Positions 11,043 through 21,618 are shown, counted from the stretch's first letter. The stretch is DNA of 64,000 bases from Nigrospora sphaerica (GCA_018287875.1 JAGVVL010000015.1:2542001-2606000), one strand, 5' to 3'. Notes: generated by a model from the sequence alone, not told the origin. Made by a program: numbers and translations.

Positions 11043-13392
11043 TGTGCGATGGGTGTTGCCGGCGAAGGGAAAAAGGCGAAGAGAGCGATTCAAGGTGGGC
11101 GTCGCGTGGTTTTGGGGGGAAGGAAGGGGAATAAGGGCGCAACTTGGTGAGAGGGGTGGAAATCGCGAAGATCAGCACGGCGGCTGGGTTTCGAACCTCG
11201 GGACGTTGGGGCCGGGATGGTTTAGAGGAAGGGTAATATATATGGGACGGGGGAATCCACGGGCGAAAGCGGTAAGGATGGAACCGGGACGCGGGCGGGC
11301 TTTTTTTTATATGGGCGAAGAGCAGTATGAACACAATAGTTTTTAGTCGTTTCCCCCCCCGGGCTTTCTACGCCGGTGAGTCAATGGACAGATTGATCTT
11401 TCCGTCTCCGGGGGCAAGAGCAGGAGCGTGGAGGAGAGTCAGATTCGGTGGAATCGTCAGCGGCCGTTGGGCGTGCAGGGGGAGTTGCTAGAGGGTACGA
11501 AAGAGGGAAGCGGAGATCTGTCTCTATCGCGGACCCTAAATTCGAACAACCGGACTGGGTTGCCGCACGCGGTAGGTACGTAGCTGGCGGTAAATGCAAG
11601 GTGTCGTCTCTTCTGGTCGGCCAGGCCCACCAATAAGCGCCTCATAAGGCACTGCTTGTCTTACCAATTAGTGATGGAGGAGCCGCTGTCGTACCTCCCG
11701 GGTCAGGTTTCCCTCCTAATTCGGCATCGCGCGACTATGTACCTTTCCTTGTATTGTTGTTTTCCTATTGCGTCTTCTTCTCAAATCTATATCGATTTGG
11801 AAGCACAGATCGAAGCGTTCAGAAATAAGGATGCGTTAGCAACCGATACATCGTCAGCTTTTCAATTGGCCCCGGGCTGTGCAAAATGAACTCTTTATCG
11901 TGTTCCGTTATGTCGTCCGTTTTCATATATACTTCTTAGCAAAGAGTCTACTAGGGTCCTGCCAGTTCAAGTACCCAGTCTCCCGATCGCAACGGTGCCA
12001 GCCACTTTATGTCGATGAGGGCAGAGGCCACCGTGATCGAATTTCGCCGCCGAGGGCCAAGCAAATACGGCAAAGGCTCTGTGCCTCGAATTCATACAGC
12101 GCAGCCGTGGCATGGTGGTTCAGGCCGCACCCGATCGAGGACTTCTTCAACTGCCAGACGCAGTGCCCTGACTGGACGCACGCCGAAACCGGCGAGGTTC
12201 TGCTCCTGCTGGCCGTGTGGGCGGGGGAGATCAAGGGCGATGCGATACTGGGCCACTCAGCACTGACACTCAAGGTCGGTGGTTGTATACGCGTTAGGCG
12301 TGCCAGGTGCCATCAGCGCCATGCGTACCGTTGCGAGGAGCTCTATGCGCCAAAGTACCGGCGAGGTGAATAGGAGGCCCATAGTGGTATACGGGGCTTC
12401 GAGTCTTTCATCAGCGAAGATGAGTTCCCCGAGGCCGTCACCAACTATTTACCTGACCAAGGCAGTATGTGAGTAATCCAGTCAGCCCTCGTGTCCTGAA
12501 ACTGGACTCGGCCGACTTAAAGAAGGCGTCGTATAATGCCCCAGCCACCTCTACGAAACCGATTCCGTGGGAAGCCAGACGTTATGGCCGACTCCAAGGC
12601 TAAGCTTCAGTCCATGTCAGGGGAGAAGGGAGACAGGTCAACTGGACGGGTGAATTTCCCAAGACCAACCTCCAGGGCACTGGCTTCTGCGGGGTTTTGC
12701 GGAACTTGTGGAAAGTCTATGGGCGAAGCTGCGGCGGTGCCGGACCGTGCCAGCGCCGCACCTGATCCGCTGGATGGCGATGTTGGCCCCTTGAACGACC
12801 CTCGCCGTCGTCGCCATCCATACCACCACCGACCTGCCGAACCCGACCTTACTCGACATCGTCCGGGGCCCGACATCGTAACCCCGCCGTTCGGTGACGT
12901 CGTGGACTTGCTCGGGCTGGTGGACGGAGCCCAAACGGCAATGCACCGCCAGAGGCTGACGAACAGCTGCTCCCCGTCACTTTGCGTACCAGGCTTCTCC
13001 CACCATGTCGCGTTACAGTACATTGAGCAGTCTTGCACCCCCCCCACGCCCCTGACAGGGGCTGACGTGGGGATACCCTTGTGTGACGGGCTATACCCGC
13101 CCTTCCCCACCTGGTTTTTGTGTGACTGGAGCAACTGGGTCCCTTCGCTCGGGCTTTAGCTGCGACGGGTTCCCGGAAGAGTCGCAAACCGGGAACGAGC
13201 AACTCGGGAGACGCTTAAATGCCGGTTCAAGCCTCGTCGCGGGCTTGCGACGGCTTCACCTGACGGGGCTTCAAAGTTTTGGCATAGTGACTACCTCATC
13301 CCATTCCAGGAATGCCATGTCAGATAGGACGGCTCTGCTGTTTTGTTGCATCATAACCGACGGGGCCTCTTTCTCTTTCTGGCCAGCTAGCC
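11043..13392. other. Intergenic with degraded coding traces, 2.35 kb
   Basis: RAMP4 promoter on the left. From about 11990 to 12470 several short stretches look coding in different frames (for example FESFISEDEFPEAV near 12400) but none joins into a gene I recognise. A possible P450 relic is listed separately. No tRNA or complete gene is seen. Confidence 0.4.
12660..12880 (+). pseudogene. Possible cytochrome P450 relic (I-helix)
   Basis: At 12801-12873 one frame reads AVVAIHTTTDLPNPTLLDI. This resembles the I-helix (AxIHTTTDLL) of CYP68/ent-kaurene-oxidase-like fungal P450s, which normally is followed by about 150 residues to the heme loop. Here the frame upstream is broken by a stop and no heme motif follows in any frame. 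It is weak evidence for a decayed P450 gene at the left edge of the biosynthetic cluster; chance similarity cannot be excluded. Confidence 0.3.
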
Positions 13393-15305
13393 ATGGCCTT
13401 CTCCACGGAAACATGGGCGGCGATGCTCGCCGGGGTGGGACAGGTCCTTGGCGACCTACCAATGGCGAGAATCATCCCGAGCCTCGTAAGCCTTTCTCTC
13501 ATGATGCCCTCGCAGACAGGAGCTGGACGGAAACTGATGGGGAGGTAGTTGGCGGGTTACATGGTGTGGTCCGTGGTGTACAACCTTTGGTTCAGCCCGC
13601 TCCGCAAGGTGCCAGGGCCGATGCTCTTTGCCATCTCGGAGCTGCCGCTGCTGGTGTTGACGGTGTCCAACGACCCGCACAAGAAGATGCTGGCGCTGCA
13701 CCGGCGGTACGGCGACGTGGTGCGAACGGGGCCACGATCTGTCTCGTGTCTGCACGCCGAGGCATGGCAGGAGGTGTATGGGCACTCAGCAGCAAGCAAG
13801 CAAGGCGCGGGCGAAAACTTACACCTGCCGGGCTTCTTCGCCGAGGCGCGAAACGGCGTCATCGCGGCCGACACGGCCGAACATGCGCACCAACGCCGCA
13901 TCTTGGCGCCGGCCTTCTCGGCGCCGGGCATGCGGCGTCAGGAGCCCATGATTCGGGGCCACGTCGATCTGCTGTTCACGCGGCTCCGTGAAATGGCAGA
14001 GCGCGGCGCCCCCATCGACCTGGTCCGCTGGTTCAACTACACCACCTTCGACATCATCGGTGACCTGGCCTTCGGCGCGCCATTTGGCATGCTGGAGCGC
14101 GCCGGCTACCACAGCTGGATCGCCAACCTGCTGAACTTCTTCCACACCCAGTACGCCATCGCCAACGTCCGCCGCGCCTACCCGCGGCTCGAGGCCATGA
14201 TGACGCCCCTACTTAAGCTGTCGGTCGCCCGCGTCATCTCGGCGCATAACGCCTTCGTCGGCGAGAAGTTGGGCCAGCGCCTGGCGCTTCCTTCGAGTCG
14301 CCCGGACTTCGTGGACGCCATGATGGCAAAGGACGCGAACGGCGTGCCGGTAAGTGTTGGTGCGGTCCCCGGGCGTGAAAACGGGCGCTGACAAGGCCAA
14401 CCCCCTCCAAAGAAACTGGCCCTTCCGGCCATCCGTGACAACGCCAGTATCCTGCTCGTAGGCGGCTCCGAGACGACGGCGACGGCGTAAGTGGTTTCAT
14501 GGTCCTGGGTCGTCTCACCCGAGCATGAAGACCGAGTTGGCTGATGACGCTTCCAACCCGCAGGCTCAGCGGCATTGCCTACTTCTTGTGCGTCCGGCAC
14601 GAGATACAGGCCAAGCTGAGAAACGAAGTCGACTCGTCCTTTGCCACGGCCGGTGACATCACGCTGCTTAACGTACAGCACCTCAAGTACCTGACAGCGG
14701 CGCTGAACGAGACGCTGCGCATCTACCCGGCGACGGCCAGCTCAGCGCCGCGCATCATCAAGACGGGCGGCCAGGTCGTCGGCGGGTATTTCCTGCCCGC
14801 CAATGTGAGTCGCGTCGCAATCGTTGGTCGTGGGCGAAGCGCTGACCACCCGGGTTCGCCCTTTTCTTCTTCTTCCCAGACCATCGTCGACATCTGGCAT
14901 TGGACCATGTACCACAGTCCGAAGCACTTCCACGAGCCCGACATCTTCGCTCCCGAGCGCTTCATGGGCGATGCCCGTTTCGCAAACGACAACATGACTG
15001 CCTTTGCGCCCTTTTCCACCGGCAAGCGCGGTTGCATCGGTCAAAAGTGCGGCGAACTCTTTCCACGTTCCTCCACGTTCCTCGTCTCTTCCTACGACGA
15101 ATAACCACTGACGCACAGATGCTGCCACAGTCTCGCCTATGCCGAAATGCGGCTAATCATCGCTCGGCTGCTGTGGAACTACGAACTCGAGCTGGCGCAG
15201 CCGGAGGCGCCCGGCCAACAGTGGCACGACCACGCCCTGCGTGGGCTGTGGGCCAAGCCGCCGCTGTTTGTTCGCCTTATTCCACGGCCTGGGAGAAGCG
15301 GCTGA
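13393..15305 (+). CDS. Cytochrome P450 monooxygenase, CYP65-like
   Basis: Six exons (13393-13485, 13549-14349, 14413-14486, 14564-14804, 14880-15046, 15131-15305) join exactly in frame to 516 residues. The N-terminus is a membrane anchor followed by the proline hinge PLRKVPGP. The I-helix is LLVGGSETTATA (about residues 312-323), the K-helix ETLR at 372-375, the PERF segment at 428-431, and the heme loop FSTGKRGCIGQN with Cys455. The last intron splits the heme loop just after Cys-Ile-Gly-Gln, a common position in fungal P450s. Overall sequence style resembles isotrichodermin C-15 hydroxylase-type (CYP65) enzymes. It would act at the ER with a P450 reductase, hydroxylating or epoxidising the polyketide; the substrate is inferred from position only. 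Confidence 0.9.
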
Positions 15306-15540
15306 TGGACACTCATCGGCAGCTTCTTTTGGAAGATGGAGCATTGACAACCCGATCGTGACGCCTATTGTGGTAATAGGCTGTGGGAGAGGTACAGGGT
15401 TGACGGGGTCGGAATTTTGTCATGGCGCGGCTGTCAGCACCTTACAGCTGTCTTATATACACATGATGTACACGACGTTCTTAGACTAGCCCATCGCCTT
15501 TCACCTTACTCCACTCGTGCATTCACCAACTACCTCAACA

Positions 15541-16658
15541 TTATGCCGAATCACGGGTGCTGAGGTCTTCCACGATGCGGGAAACGCCCGCAAAGTCTAG
15601 CTCATGGAGTGTTTCTTCCCACGCACGCTCCCGGAAAGCACTGTCCTTCTCGGAATAAATCTGGGTGGGATGTCTGCGGGCCCTTTGTTAGTCGCGGCTT
15701 GCCGAACCGGCTCCGTCCGGCTTGCGTCGACTTACGGGCATAGCATCCAGTCGCTCAGGTGGCCGCCGTGGCTCTCGCGGCCGCGCCCGACAACGGCGTC
15801 GACGTACGTGCTGGCGCCGGCGGCCAGGCTGCGGCCGAACAGGGCGAAGTAGGCGCCAAAGACGGCGCGCAGTACCGGGCTCGTGTTGAGGTCACGCCAG
15901 ATGTCGGTGGCGCCCACGAGGCCGGGGCAGACGGCGTTGATGATGACGTCGTCGGCCGGCACGAGGGCGGCGAGCCGCGCCACGAGCGCGTGCAGCAGCA
16001 GCTTCTCGCGCGCGTACCACTGCGTCACGTCGTACGGGCCGTCGAACTGGGGCAGCACGGGGCCGGGCGCGAAGGCGGCGAAGAAGGCCGTCGTCGACGT
16101 CACGAGGGTGAGGCGGGCGGGCGGCGGCCTCGCGGCGGCCCGGGGCCCCGCGCGCGCGTCCCGCAGCACCGGCAGCAGCAGCATCGCGAGCAGCGCCGTC
16201 GACAGGTAGTTGACCTGCAGGGTCTGCTCGCGGCCCGTGGCGGGCGCGACGCGGCGGGCGCGGTTCTGCACGCCCGCGTTGAGCACCACGGCGTCGATGC
16301 GGTCGAGCGTGCGGCAGCGCGCCGCGAAGGCCCGCACCGACGCGTAGTCCTCGAGGTCCAGCGGCCAGACGTCGACGGCGGCCTCGGGGAAGGCGGCGCG
16401 CAGGCCCGCCGCCGCCGCCTCGCCCTTGGCCGGCGTCCGCACCGCGAGGATCACGCGCCCCAGCCCCAGCCCCAGCAGCTGGCCCGCCGCCTCGAGCCCG
16501 AGCCCCGAGCTCGCCCCAGTGATGATGGCCGTCTGCCCGGCGAGGGTCGTGCCGGCGGGCAGCGGTGGCGGCCGGCGCCACAGCTGCCGGTACACAAAGG
16601 CCACGCCGCTGTGGAAGAGCAGGTGGATCTTGAGGCGCGTCCAGAGGGCTTCCCACAT
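15541..16658 (-). CDS. Short-chain dehydrogenase/reductase, retinol dehydrogenase-like
   Basis: Two exons, 16658-15736 and 15673-15541, give 351 residues. The intron has a GTAAGT donor and an ACTAAC branch point; splicing swaps an early stop for a C-terminal tail ending WEETLHELDF...STRDSA. The Rossmann motif TGASSGLG is at residues 47-54, NAG at 127-129, the catalytic Ser near 188 and YAREK (Tyr215, Lys219) follow. The first 25 residues are hydrophobic enough to be membrane-associated. The family interconverts alcohols and ketones with NAD(P)H. It ends about 235 bases from the 3' end of the P450 gene and shares a 675-bp promoter with the next SDR. Role in tailoring the polyketide is inferred. 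Confidence 0.88.
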
Positions 16659-16874
16659 GGTTTCGCCTGGTTGTTGTGCGTAGCTACGACGAGCAGGACG
16701 GGTGCCTTGGGAGCGGCATGCTCGGGGGATACTGTCTGGGCGAGCTCGGTACGGCACCGTAAACCGAGCTGCATAGAAACGAAAGCGAGCAGGTATCCGG
16801 CCTACTGAGTACGTGGCCAACATGGCGCATGTCAGGCTTGCGAGGCACCGAACTTACCGGTCATGGATGGCAGG

Positions 16875-16911
16875 TCGGCCCTGATGACCACCCCTGTCAG
16901 CCACTGACTGG
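16875..16911. repeat. Direct repeat copy A with palindrome
   Basis: A 37-bp core that matches copy B at 34 of 37 positions. It contains GTCAG-CCA-CTGAC at 16896-16908, a perfect 5-3-5 inverted repeat. Weaker similarity extends about 45 bases to the left (AGGCTTGCGAGG here, CGGCTTGTGAGG in the other). Confidence 0.85.
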
Positions 16912-17033
16912 GGGCCGTTGTACTGTCTACTACGCAGTGTAGGGGTCTCTGGAGGCTGGGCCGCACCATCACACGGCACATGCCGTGCGGGTCCGGCTTG
17001 TGAGGGGCACTCAGATGCCGGCATGCGGATGGA

Positions 17034-17070
17034 TCGGCCCTGATGACCACCGCCGTCAGCCACTGACCGG
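17034..17070. repeat. Direct repeat copy B with palindrome
   Basis: Second copy of the 37-bp core, with GTCAG-CCA-CTGAC at 17055-17067. The three differences from copy A fall outside the palindrome, so the palindrome is the conserved part. Confidence 0.85.
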
Positions 17071-17333
17071 AATCGCTGCAGACCACCTCTGGAGCCCGGC
17101 TTTGCACCATGACAGAGACAGCATCCTATCCGAATCCCGCCACGAGCGAGACGGAGCCCATCACAACACACATGACTTGCGCAGGTTCCTGTAAGCCTTG
17201 GGCTATCTTCGCACCCCTAAGGAACCCGCCACTCGATGCCGCTTGCTATCCCATCATACCGACCTTCGGACAAGAAAGACGAAGCCACGGCGGACCTAAC
17301 CCCACCTAACCGGCACTCGATCAGCGACACACC

Positions 17334-18434
17334 ATGTCTCAGTTGTTGAGCCTTCCGCTTCAAGCCGTCGGTTTCCTCGGGCAGTGCGCCCTGGAGCCCT
17401 TCGTCTCGGGGCCGCTGTTGGCGTTTCTCCTGTATGCACCGCCGGCGCTCCGCCAGCGCCTCCTCAGTCTGGCCGCCGGGCCGCATCAGCGCTTCTCCCT
17501 GGATCTGGCCCAGCTGACGCAGGCGCTGGGGGCGCTGGTGACACTGGGCGTGGTGCGGCGCACGAACCGCGCTCTCAACTCGTGGGCGACCAACCACTGG
17601 CAGGTACGAGCACACGGCGGCTGGCACTGGCCCGCCGAGGTGGCCGTGGTCACGGGCGGGTGCAGCGGAATAGGGCGGGCGCTGGCGCTGGCGCTGGCGG
17701 GCGTCGGCGTACGTGTGGCCGTGCTGGACGTGGCGGCGGCACCGGCGGACCTCGCCGCCCACCCGCGCATCGCCGTCTTCGCGTGCGACGTGTCTTCGCC
17801 CGAGGCCGTCGCCGAGGCGGCGGCGGCGGTGCGCGCCGAGTTGGGCCCCCCCAGCATCCTCGTCAACAACGCCGGCATCACGGGCTCGCACACCATCCTT
17901 GCGACGCCGCCGGCCTTCGTGGCGCGCATCTTCGGTGCCAACGTCATGGCGCACTGGAACCTGGTGCGCGAGTTTGTCCCGCACATGGTGGCGCAGAACC
18001 GCGGCCACGTGGTCACGGTCGCCAGTATGGCCTCCTTCATCACCAACTCGGCCAATGTCGACTACACGGCCACCAAGGCGGCCGCGCTGGCATTCCACGA
18101 GGGCCTGACGTCGGAGCTGCGCATCTGGTACCGCGCCCCCGGCGTCGTCACCACCATCGTCCACCCCGGCTTCGTCCGGACCCCGCTGATCGAGGAATCG
18201 GTCCTCGCCAGCGGCCAGGGCGAGGAAGCCTTCGCCGGGATGCTCAGCCCCGAGGAGGTGGCTCAGGCCATCCTGAAGCAGATCCTCGCCCGCCGGGGCG
18301 CCCAAATCATGCTCCCCGCCTCGGCCGCGCCCATCTCGTGGCTGAAGGGTCTACCCAACTGGATCCAGGAGGGCGTGCGGGAGCTCTTTGGGCGCATGAG
18401 CGCCAAGTACGGCGGGTCCGTCATTGCCCGGTAG
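17334..18434 (+). CDS. Short-chain dehydrogenase/reductase, membrane-associated
   Basis: One uninterrupted exon of 366 residues. The first about 95 residues include hydrophobic helices, suggesting attachment to ER or lipid droplets as in RDH10/17-beta-HSD11-like SDRs. The cofactor motif TGGCSGIG is at 107-114, the acidic CDV at 151-153, NNAG at 178-181, the active-site Ser in VASMAS (231-234) and YTATK (Tyr244, Lys248). These are all the residues of a working classical SDR. It is divergent from the other SDR and may be controlled by the same duplicated element. Likely a keto-reductase or alcohol dehydrogenase for the polyketide; direction of reaction cannot be told from sequence. Confidence 0.88.
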   Translation: MSQLLSLPLQAVGFLGQCALEPFVSGPLLAFLLYAPPALRQRLLSLAAGPHQRFSLDLAQLTQALGALVTLGVVRRTNRALNSWATNHWQVRAHGGWHWPAEVAVVTGGCSGIGRALALALAGVGVRVAVLDVAAAPADLAAHPRIAVFACDVSSPEAVAEAAAAVRAELGPPSILVNNAGITGSHTILATPPAFVARIFGANVMAHWNLVREFVPHMVAQNRGHVVTVASMASFITNSANVDYTATKAAALAFHEGLTSELRIWYRAPGVVTTIVHPGFVRTPLIEESVLASGQGEEAFAGMLSPEEVAQAILKQILARRGAQIMLPASAAPISWLKGLPNWIQEGVRELFGRMSAKYGGSVIAR

Positions 18435-19213
18435 CAAGGGTCGCCGACGAGGAACATCTGTCATAGATCGAGTCTCGCCAATACATGTTTGTTTCTGTGC
18501 ACAGTAAAGCCTGGCTCCTTTGGCCCACCTCCTTGCCCCGGATCAGGGTCTCCTTATCCACACTTGCTTATTTTCCGCAACCGGGGACCCGCCCCTAGTT
18601 GACAAGGCTAGTGGGACCCTCCCTATACTACCCTGTTTCGGACCGAGGAAACCTTAAACAAGCCTAACTTTAATGCTGACGGCTGACTTATCAGGTATGG
18701 AGAAGGAGCCCGTCTGGAGTGGGCATGCATAGTGAATGCTTCACCGCCGCGTTTGTCCGACATGGTTGTAGAGCCACGCGTGCGGCGAGTACGTAGGTAT
18801 GAAACATACCCATTCTCCCCGAGAGTCCCAAGATACGGACACGCCCGGGCGTCGGGATACGACTTGCTTGTCTGGAGTGGCTCTGGGACATGGGCAAATT
18901 GTACGTCTGTTACGATCTTGGTCTCGCCTGAGGCCGGCGACCAGGCCGGCGACCAGGGAGGCCTTCTTGGTCGCGCGGCTTGCCTTACTTAACGAGGGAG
19001 TCAGCAGGTGACTCGAGGCCCCCTTGGGTTTCTTGACGCACTTACATTCGATATCGTATAAGCTCCCGAACCGACGCAGAGACAGACCGCCGTCATATCC
19101 GCCTGTCCTCAACCCGCCGAGGCTCAGCCCCCCGACTTACACCCCCTCGGCCCTGACCACCTCAGCACCGACACTCCCCCCTCGCCTCCCCCTTCCACCC
19201 AAGAGCACGCACC
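18435..19213. other. Promoter region of the O-methyltransferase gene
   Basis: No gene is seen in these 779 bases. A 12-bp unit GGCCGGCGACCA is present twice in tandem at 18932-18955, about 260 bases before the methyltransferase ATG. Confidence 0.5.
18932..18955. repeat. Tandem 12-bp repeat, two copies
   Basis: GGCCGGCGACCA occurs at 18932-18943 and again at 18944-18955 without a mismatch. Its place in a promoter makes a binding-site duplication possible. Confidence 0.85.
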
Positions 19214-20368
19214 ATGGCGGCGCCCTTCGACCTGGCCGAGTCGCCCGTCGGCGCCTACTTCGCGCAGATGGCGGAGCTGGGCGTGATGCGGCTGCTGACC
19301 GAGTACGGGGTGCTGGCGGCGATACCGGACGCGGGCGCGGGCGACGGCACGGGCGTGGCGGTGGAGGCGCTCGCGGCGTCGCTGGCGCCACGCGTCGAGT
19401 ACGCGCTGCTCGAGCGCTTCTGCCGGCTGCTGGTGGCGTCGGGCACGCTCGTGGCGCCGGCGCCGGGCCGCGTGGCCCGCAGCCCCCGCGCCGCCGCCAT
19501 GGCCGACCCCGCCGCCGCCGGCTTCTTCAACTACCTGTACGACTTCTTCCTCGGGCCGGCGGCGCGGTGGCCCGCCTACTTCGCCGAGCAGGGGGCCGGG
19601 GCCGGCGCCGGCGCCGGCGGCCGCCTGGCGGAGCCGGCCACGAGCCGGCGCTGCCCCGCCGGCTTCGCCCTCGGCCACCCCGACAAGACGGCCTACGAGA
19701 TCCTCGCGGCGCAGCCGGCGCAGGCGCAGACGCTCAACGGCGCCATGGCGGTTGAGGGCGACATCCCCATCACGGGCTTCTACGACTTCGGCTGGCTCGC
19801 GGCGGCGGCGGTCGAGGACGCCGACGGGGCGCGGCCGCTGCTCGTCGACGTGGGCGGCGGCAAGGGCCAGGCGCTGGCGGCGATCCTGGGGGCGCACGCG
19901 GGCATCCCGGCGGCGCGGTGCGTGCTGCAGGACCAGGCGGCCGTGGTGGCGGTGGCGCAGGCCGAGCACGAGGCGGCGCCGGCCGGCGACGCGCTGCGCG
20001 CCGTGCGCAAGGCGGGCGCGAGCTTCTTCGAGCCGTCGCCGGCGCCGGGCGCGCGCGCCTACTACGTGCGCCGCGTGCTCAACGACTGGGCCGACGCCGA
20101 GGCCGCCGCCATCCTGGCCCGCCTGCGCGCCGCCTGCGCCCCCGACTCGCGCGTCCTCGTCGCCGAGTACCTGCGCCCCGAGCCCGCCGACCCCGCCCGC
20201 CCCGCCCTCGTGCCCGCCGCCGTCGACATGTTCATCATGAGCATCGGCGGCAAGGTCCGCAGCGAGGCCATGTTCCGCGCCCTCGCCGCCCGCGCCGGCT
20301 TCGACGTCGCCCGCGTCGTCCGCGAGCCGCGCACCGGCTCCGCCGTGCTCGAGCTCGTGCCCGTGTGA
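19214..20368 (+). CDS. SAM-dependent O-methyltransferase (Methyltransf_2 type)
   Basis: A single exon of 384 residues, normal for fungal secondary-metabolite O-methyltransferases. The N-terminal helical dimerisation domain spans about 1-110. The SAM-binding motif LLVDVGGGKG is at about 209-218. A short Gly-Ala repeat at 128-136 looks like low-complexity expansion from the very GC-rich DNA. The segment YYVRRVLNDWADAE holds the position where the catalytic base normally is (HDW); here it is Asn290. The family methylates phenolic, enolic or carboxylic oxygens of polyketides. Whether this copy is active is therefore uncertain. The start ATG (CACCATGG) fits the fungal start context. Confidence 0.85.
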   Translation: MAAPFDLAESPVGAYFAQMAELGVMRLLTEYGVLAAIPDAGAGDGTGVAVEALAASLAPRVEYALLERFCRLLVASGTLVAPAPGRVARSPRAAAMADPAAAGFFNYLYDFFLGPAARWPAYFAEQGAGAGAGAGGRLAEPATSRRCPAGFALGHPDKTAYEILAAQPAQAQTLNGAMAVEGDIPITGFYDFGWLAAAAVEDADGARPLLVDVGGGKGQALAAILGAHAGIPAARCVLQDQAAVVAVAQAEHEAAPAGDALRAVRKAGASFFEPSPAPGARAYYVRRVLNDWADAEAAAILARLRAACAPDSRVLVAEYLRPEPADPARPALVPAAVDMFIMSIGGKVRSEAMFRALAARAGFDVARVVREPRTGSAVLELVPV

Positions 20369-21259
20369 GGCGAGGGACCGGGACCGTTATGGAGCGCGGA
20401 TCGGGAGGGCTGGAGAAGAAGCGAGGGATCGGGGTTCGTATGCTTAGCTATATGCGAAAAGAACACCGCAATTACTGTACTTCTTATTATTATCTCCGGT
20501 GCCTACCATTTATACTAGGTTTTCGGGCGTCCGGCCGACTGATCCTTGCCGAGATCTAAAGAAGACTACTAGCTGCTCTAATTCTCGAGGAAGTCTTACG
20601 CAGTAAGCAAACTGACCTGGAGGTATTTTCGTGTCTAGTGGACTACACTTTATTCATTACTTACTTCTCTCTCGCCACCCACAGTGTTCCTATCAGAACC
20701 AGTGTATGGGTTAGAAAGATGGTGTGACCGGCGTAGTTTTCTCGCTAGCTAGCTGGACCCCAGAGCTCTGAGTAAACGTCCCAGCTCGGGCCAGCGCTCG
20801 AACCACTAGGGCATATCTCATCTACAAAACAAAGGTTGTACGTTATGGTTATGGGCCGGGCCACGATTATGCCACAACGATTATCCCGACGTAATAATCC
20901 GGATGTCGTTGAGCCTTTCGGAGTCGTTGTCCTAGTTAATCTTGTCATTTTTAGACACCGGAGCGTCCAGAAAACATCGTAAGCGCTAAGGGACTAAAAA
21001 CGGTTACCCCGTGTTCAGCCGGTACGATGATCATTGCATATCCGTGGCCCATAACCATAGCGTACTTGGAGCCGTCGACTTGATAAGTATCTGTCAGCTG
21101 CATGAACCATGCCTTTTCACATACCACTTTCTTAGCACGACGTTCGTGCCTCGCCATCGTTATCTACTGTTGAATAAAATCCCGGCATACGCCGTCCAGC
21201 ACCTATCGTGTTTCCAGCAGAATGTGAAATACCCCGCGTCTATGAATCGAACGCCGTAG
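20369..21259. other. AT-richer spacer left of the MITE
   Basis: No gene is supported. It contains a long-range inverted repeat (20838-20857 with 21046-21065). Base composition is clearly more AT-rich than the neighbouring genes, suggesting transposon debris. Confidence 0.5.
20838..21065. repeat. Inverted repeat pair, 20-bp arms
   Basis: The arm at 20838-20857 (ending TATGGTTATGGGCC) pairs with the reverse complement of 21046-21065 at 19 of 20 positions. The spacer is about 190 bases. No target duplication was found, so its origin is unclear; it may be an older fragment of a transposon. Confidence 0.6.
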
Positions 21260-21618
21260 TAGACTTCAGTACTTGTTACCCAGCCCATTTACCCAGGTCA
21301 ACCCATGCGACCCATGGGTCAATTATGGGCCGAAAAAGAACCCGTGGGTAGCCCATGGGTGTTTTTTAACCCATGGGTTACCCATGGGTAGGAATAGGTT
21401 TATAAGTTATTTCTAGAAAAGGAAAGGTATGACATAAATGAAAGTATCTTAAGGGCACCGCAAAGTACAGATATAAGCTAGGTCACATAAAAAATAGGAA
21501 TAGAAAATCAAAGGTAGATAAAAGGCACGGAAGCCGATGAAGTTTTTAGTCGGTGATCTGGGTAACCCATGGGCTAAAAGAAACCCATGGGCGCCCATTA
21601 CTGAAGTCTACGCCGTAG
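21252..21618. mobile_element. hAT-like MITE, 351 bp, with 8-bp target site duplication
   Basis: The element spans 21260-21610. Its ends are perfect 12-bp terminal inverted repeats (TAGACTTCAGTA at 21260-21271; the complement at 21599-21610). It is flanked by identical 8-bp direct repeats CGCCGTAG at 21252-21259 and 21611-21618. An 8-bp duplication and short inverted ends are the hallmark of the hAT superfamily. Near both ends there are copies of the palindrome CCCATGGG: 21311, 21352, 21370 and 21381 on the left, 21566 and 21584 on the right. Subterminal repeats of this kind bind hAT transposases. There is no coding capacity, so it would need a transposase from elsewhere. The perfect duplication suggests a fairly recent insertion. 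Confidence 0.85.

Larger units (their letters stand above)
16659..17333. promoter_or_regulatory. Shared promoter of the two divergent SDR genes
   Basis: This 675-bp spacer carries a duplicated segment (listed separately) with the palindrome GTCAGCCACTGAC in each copy. The copies lie 159 bases apart, well placed to act on both genes. No TATA box is obvious on either side. Confidence 0.55.

Noticed and set aside
11160..11230. GGTTTCGAACCTC stretch resembling a tRNA T-arm
   Set aside because: It lies in the RAMP4 upstream region and the rest of a tRNA is absent.
11990..12480. Coding-like stretches such as FESFISEDEFPEAV in mixed frames
   Set aside because: They do not join through plausible splice sites and I recognise no family; kept only as a note of possible gene decay.
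20747..20820. tRNA-like A-box (TGCCCTAGTGG on the minus strand), possible SINE head
   Set aside because: No matching B-box (GGTTCGANTCC) at the right distance and no cloverleaf could be drawn.
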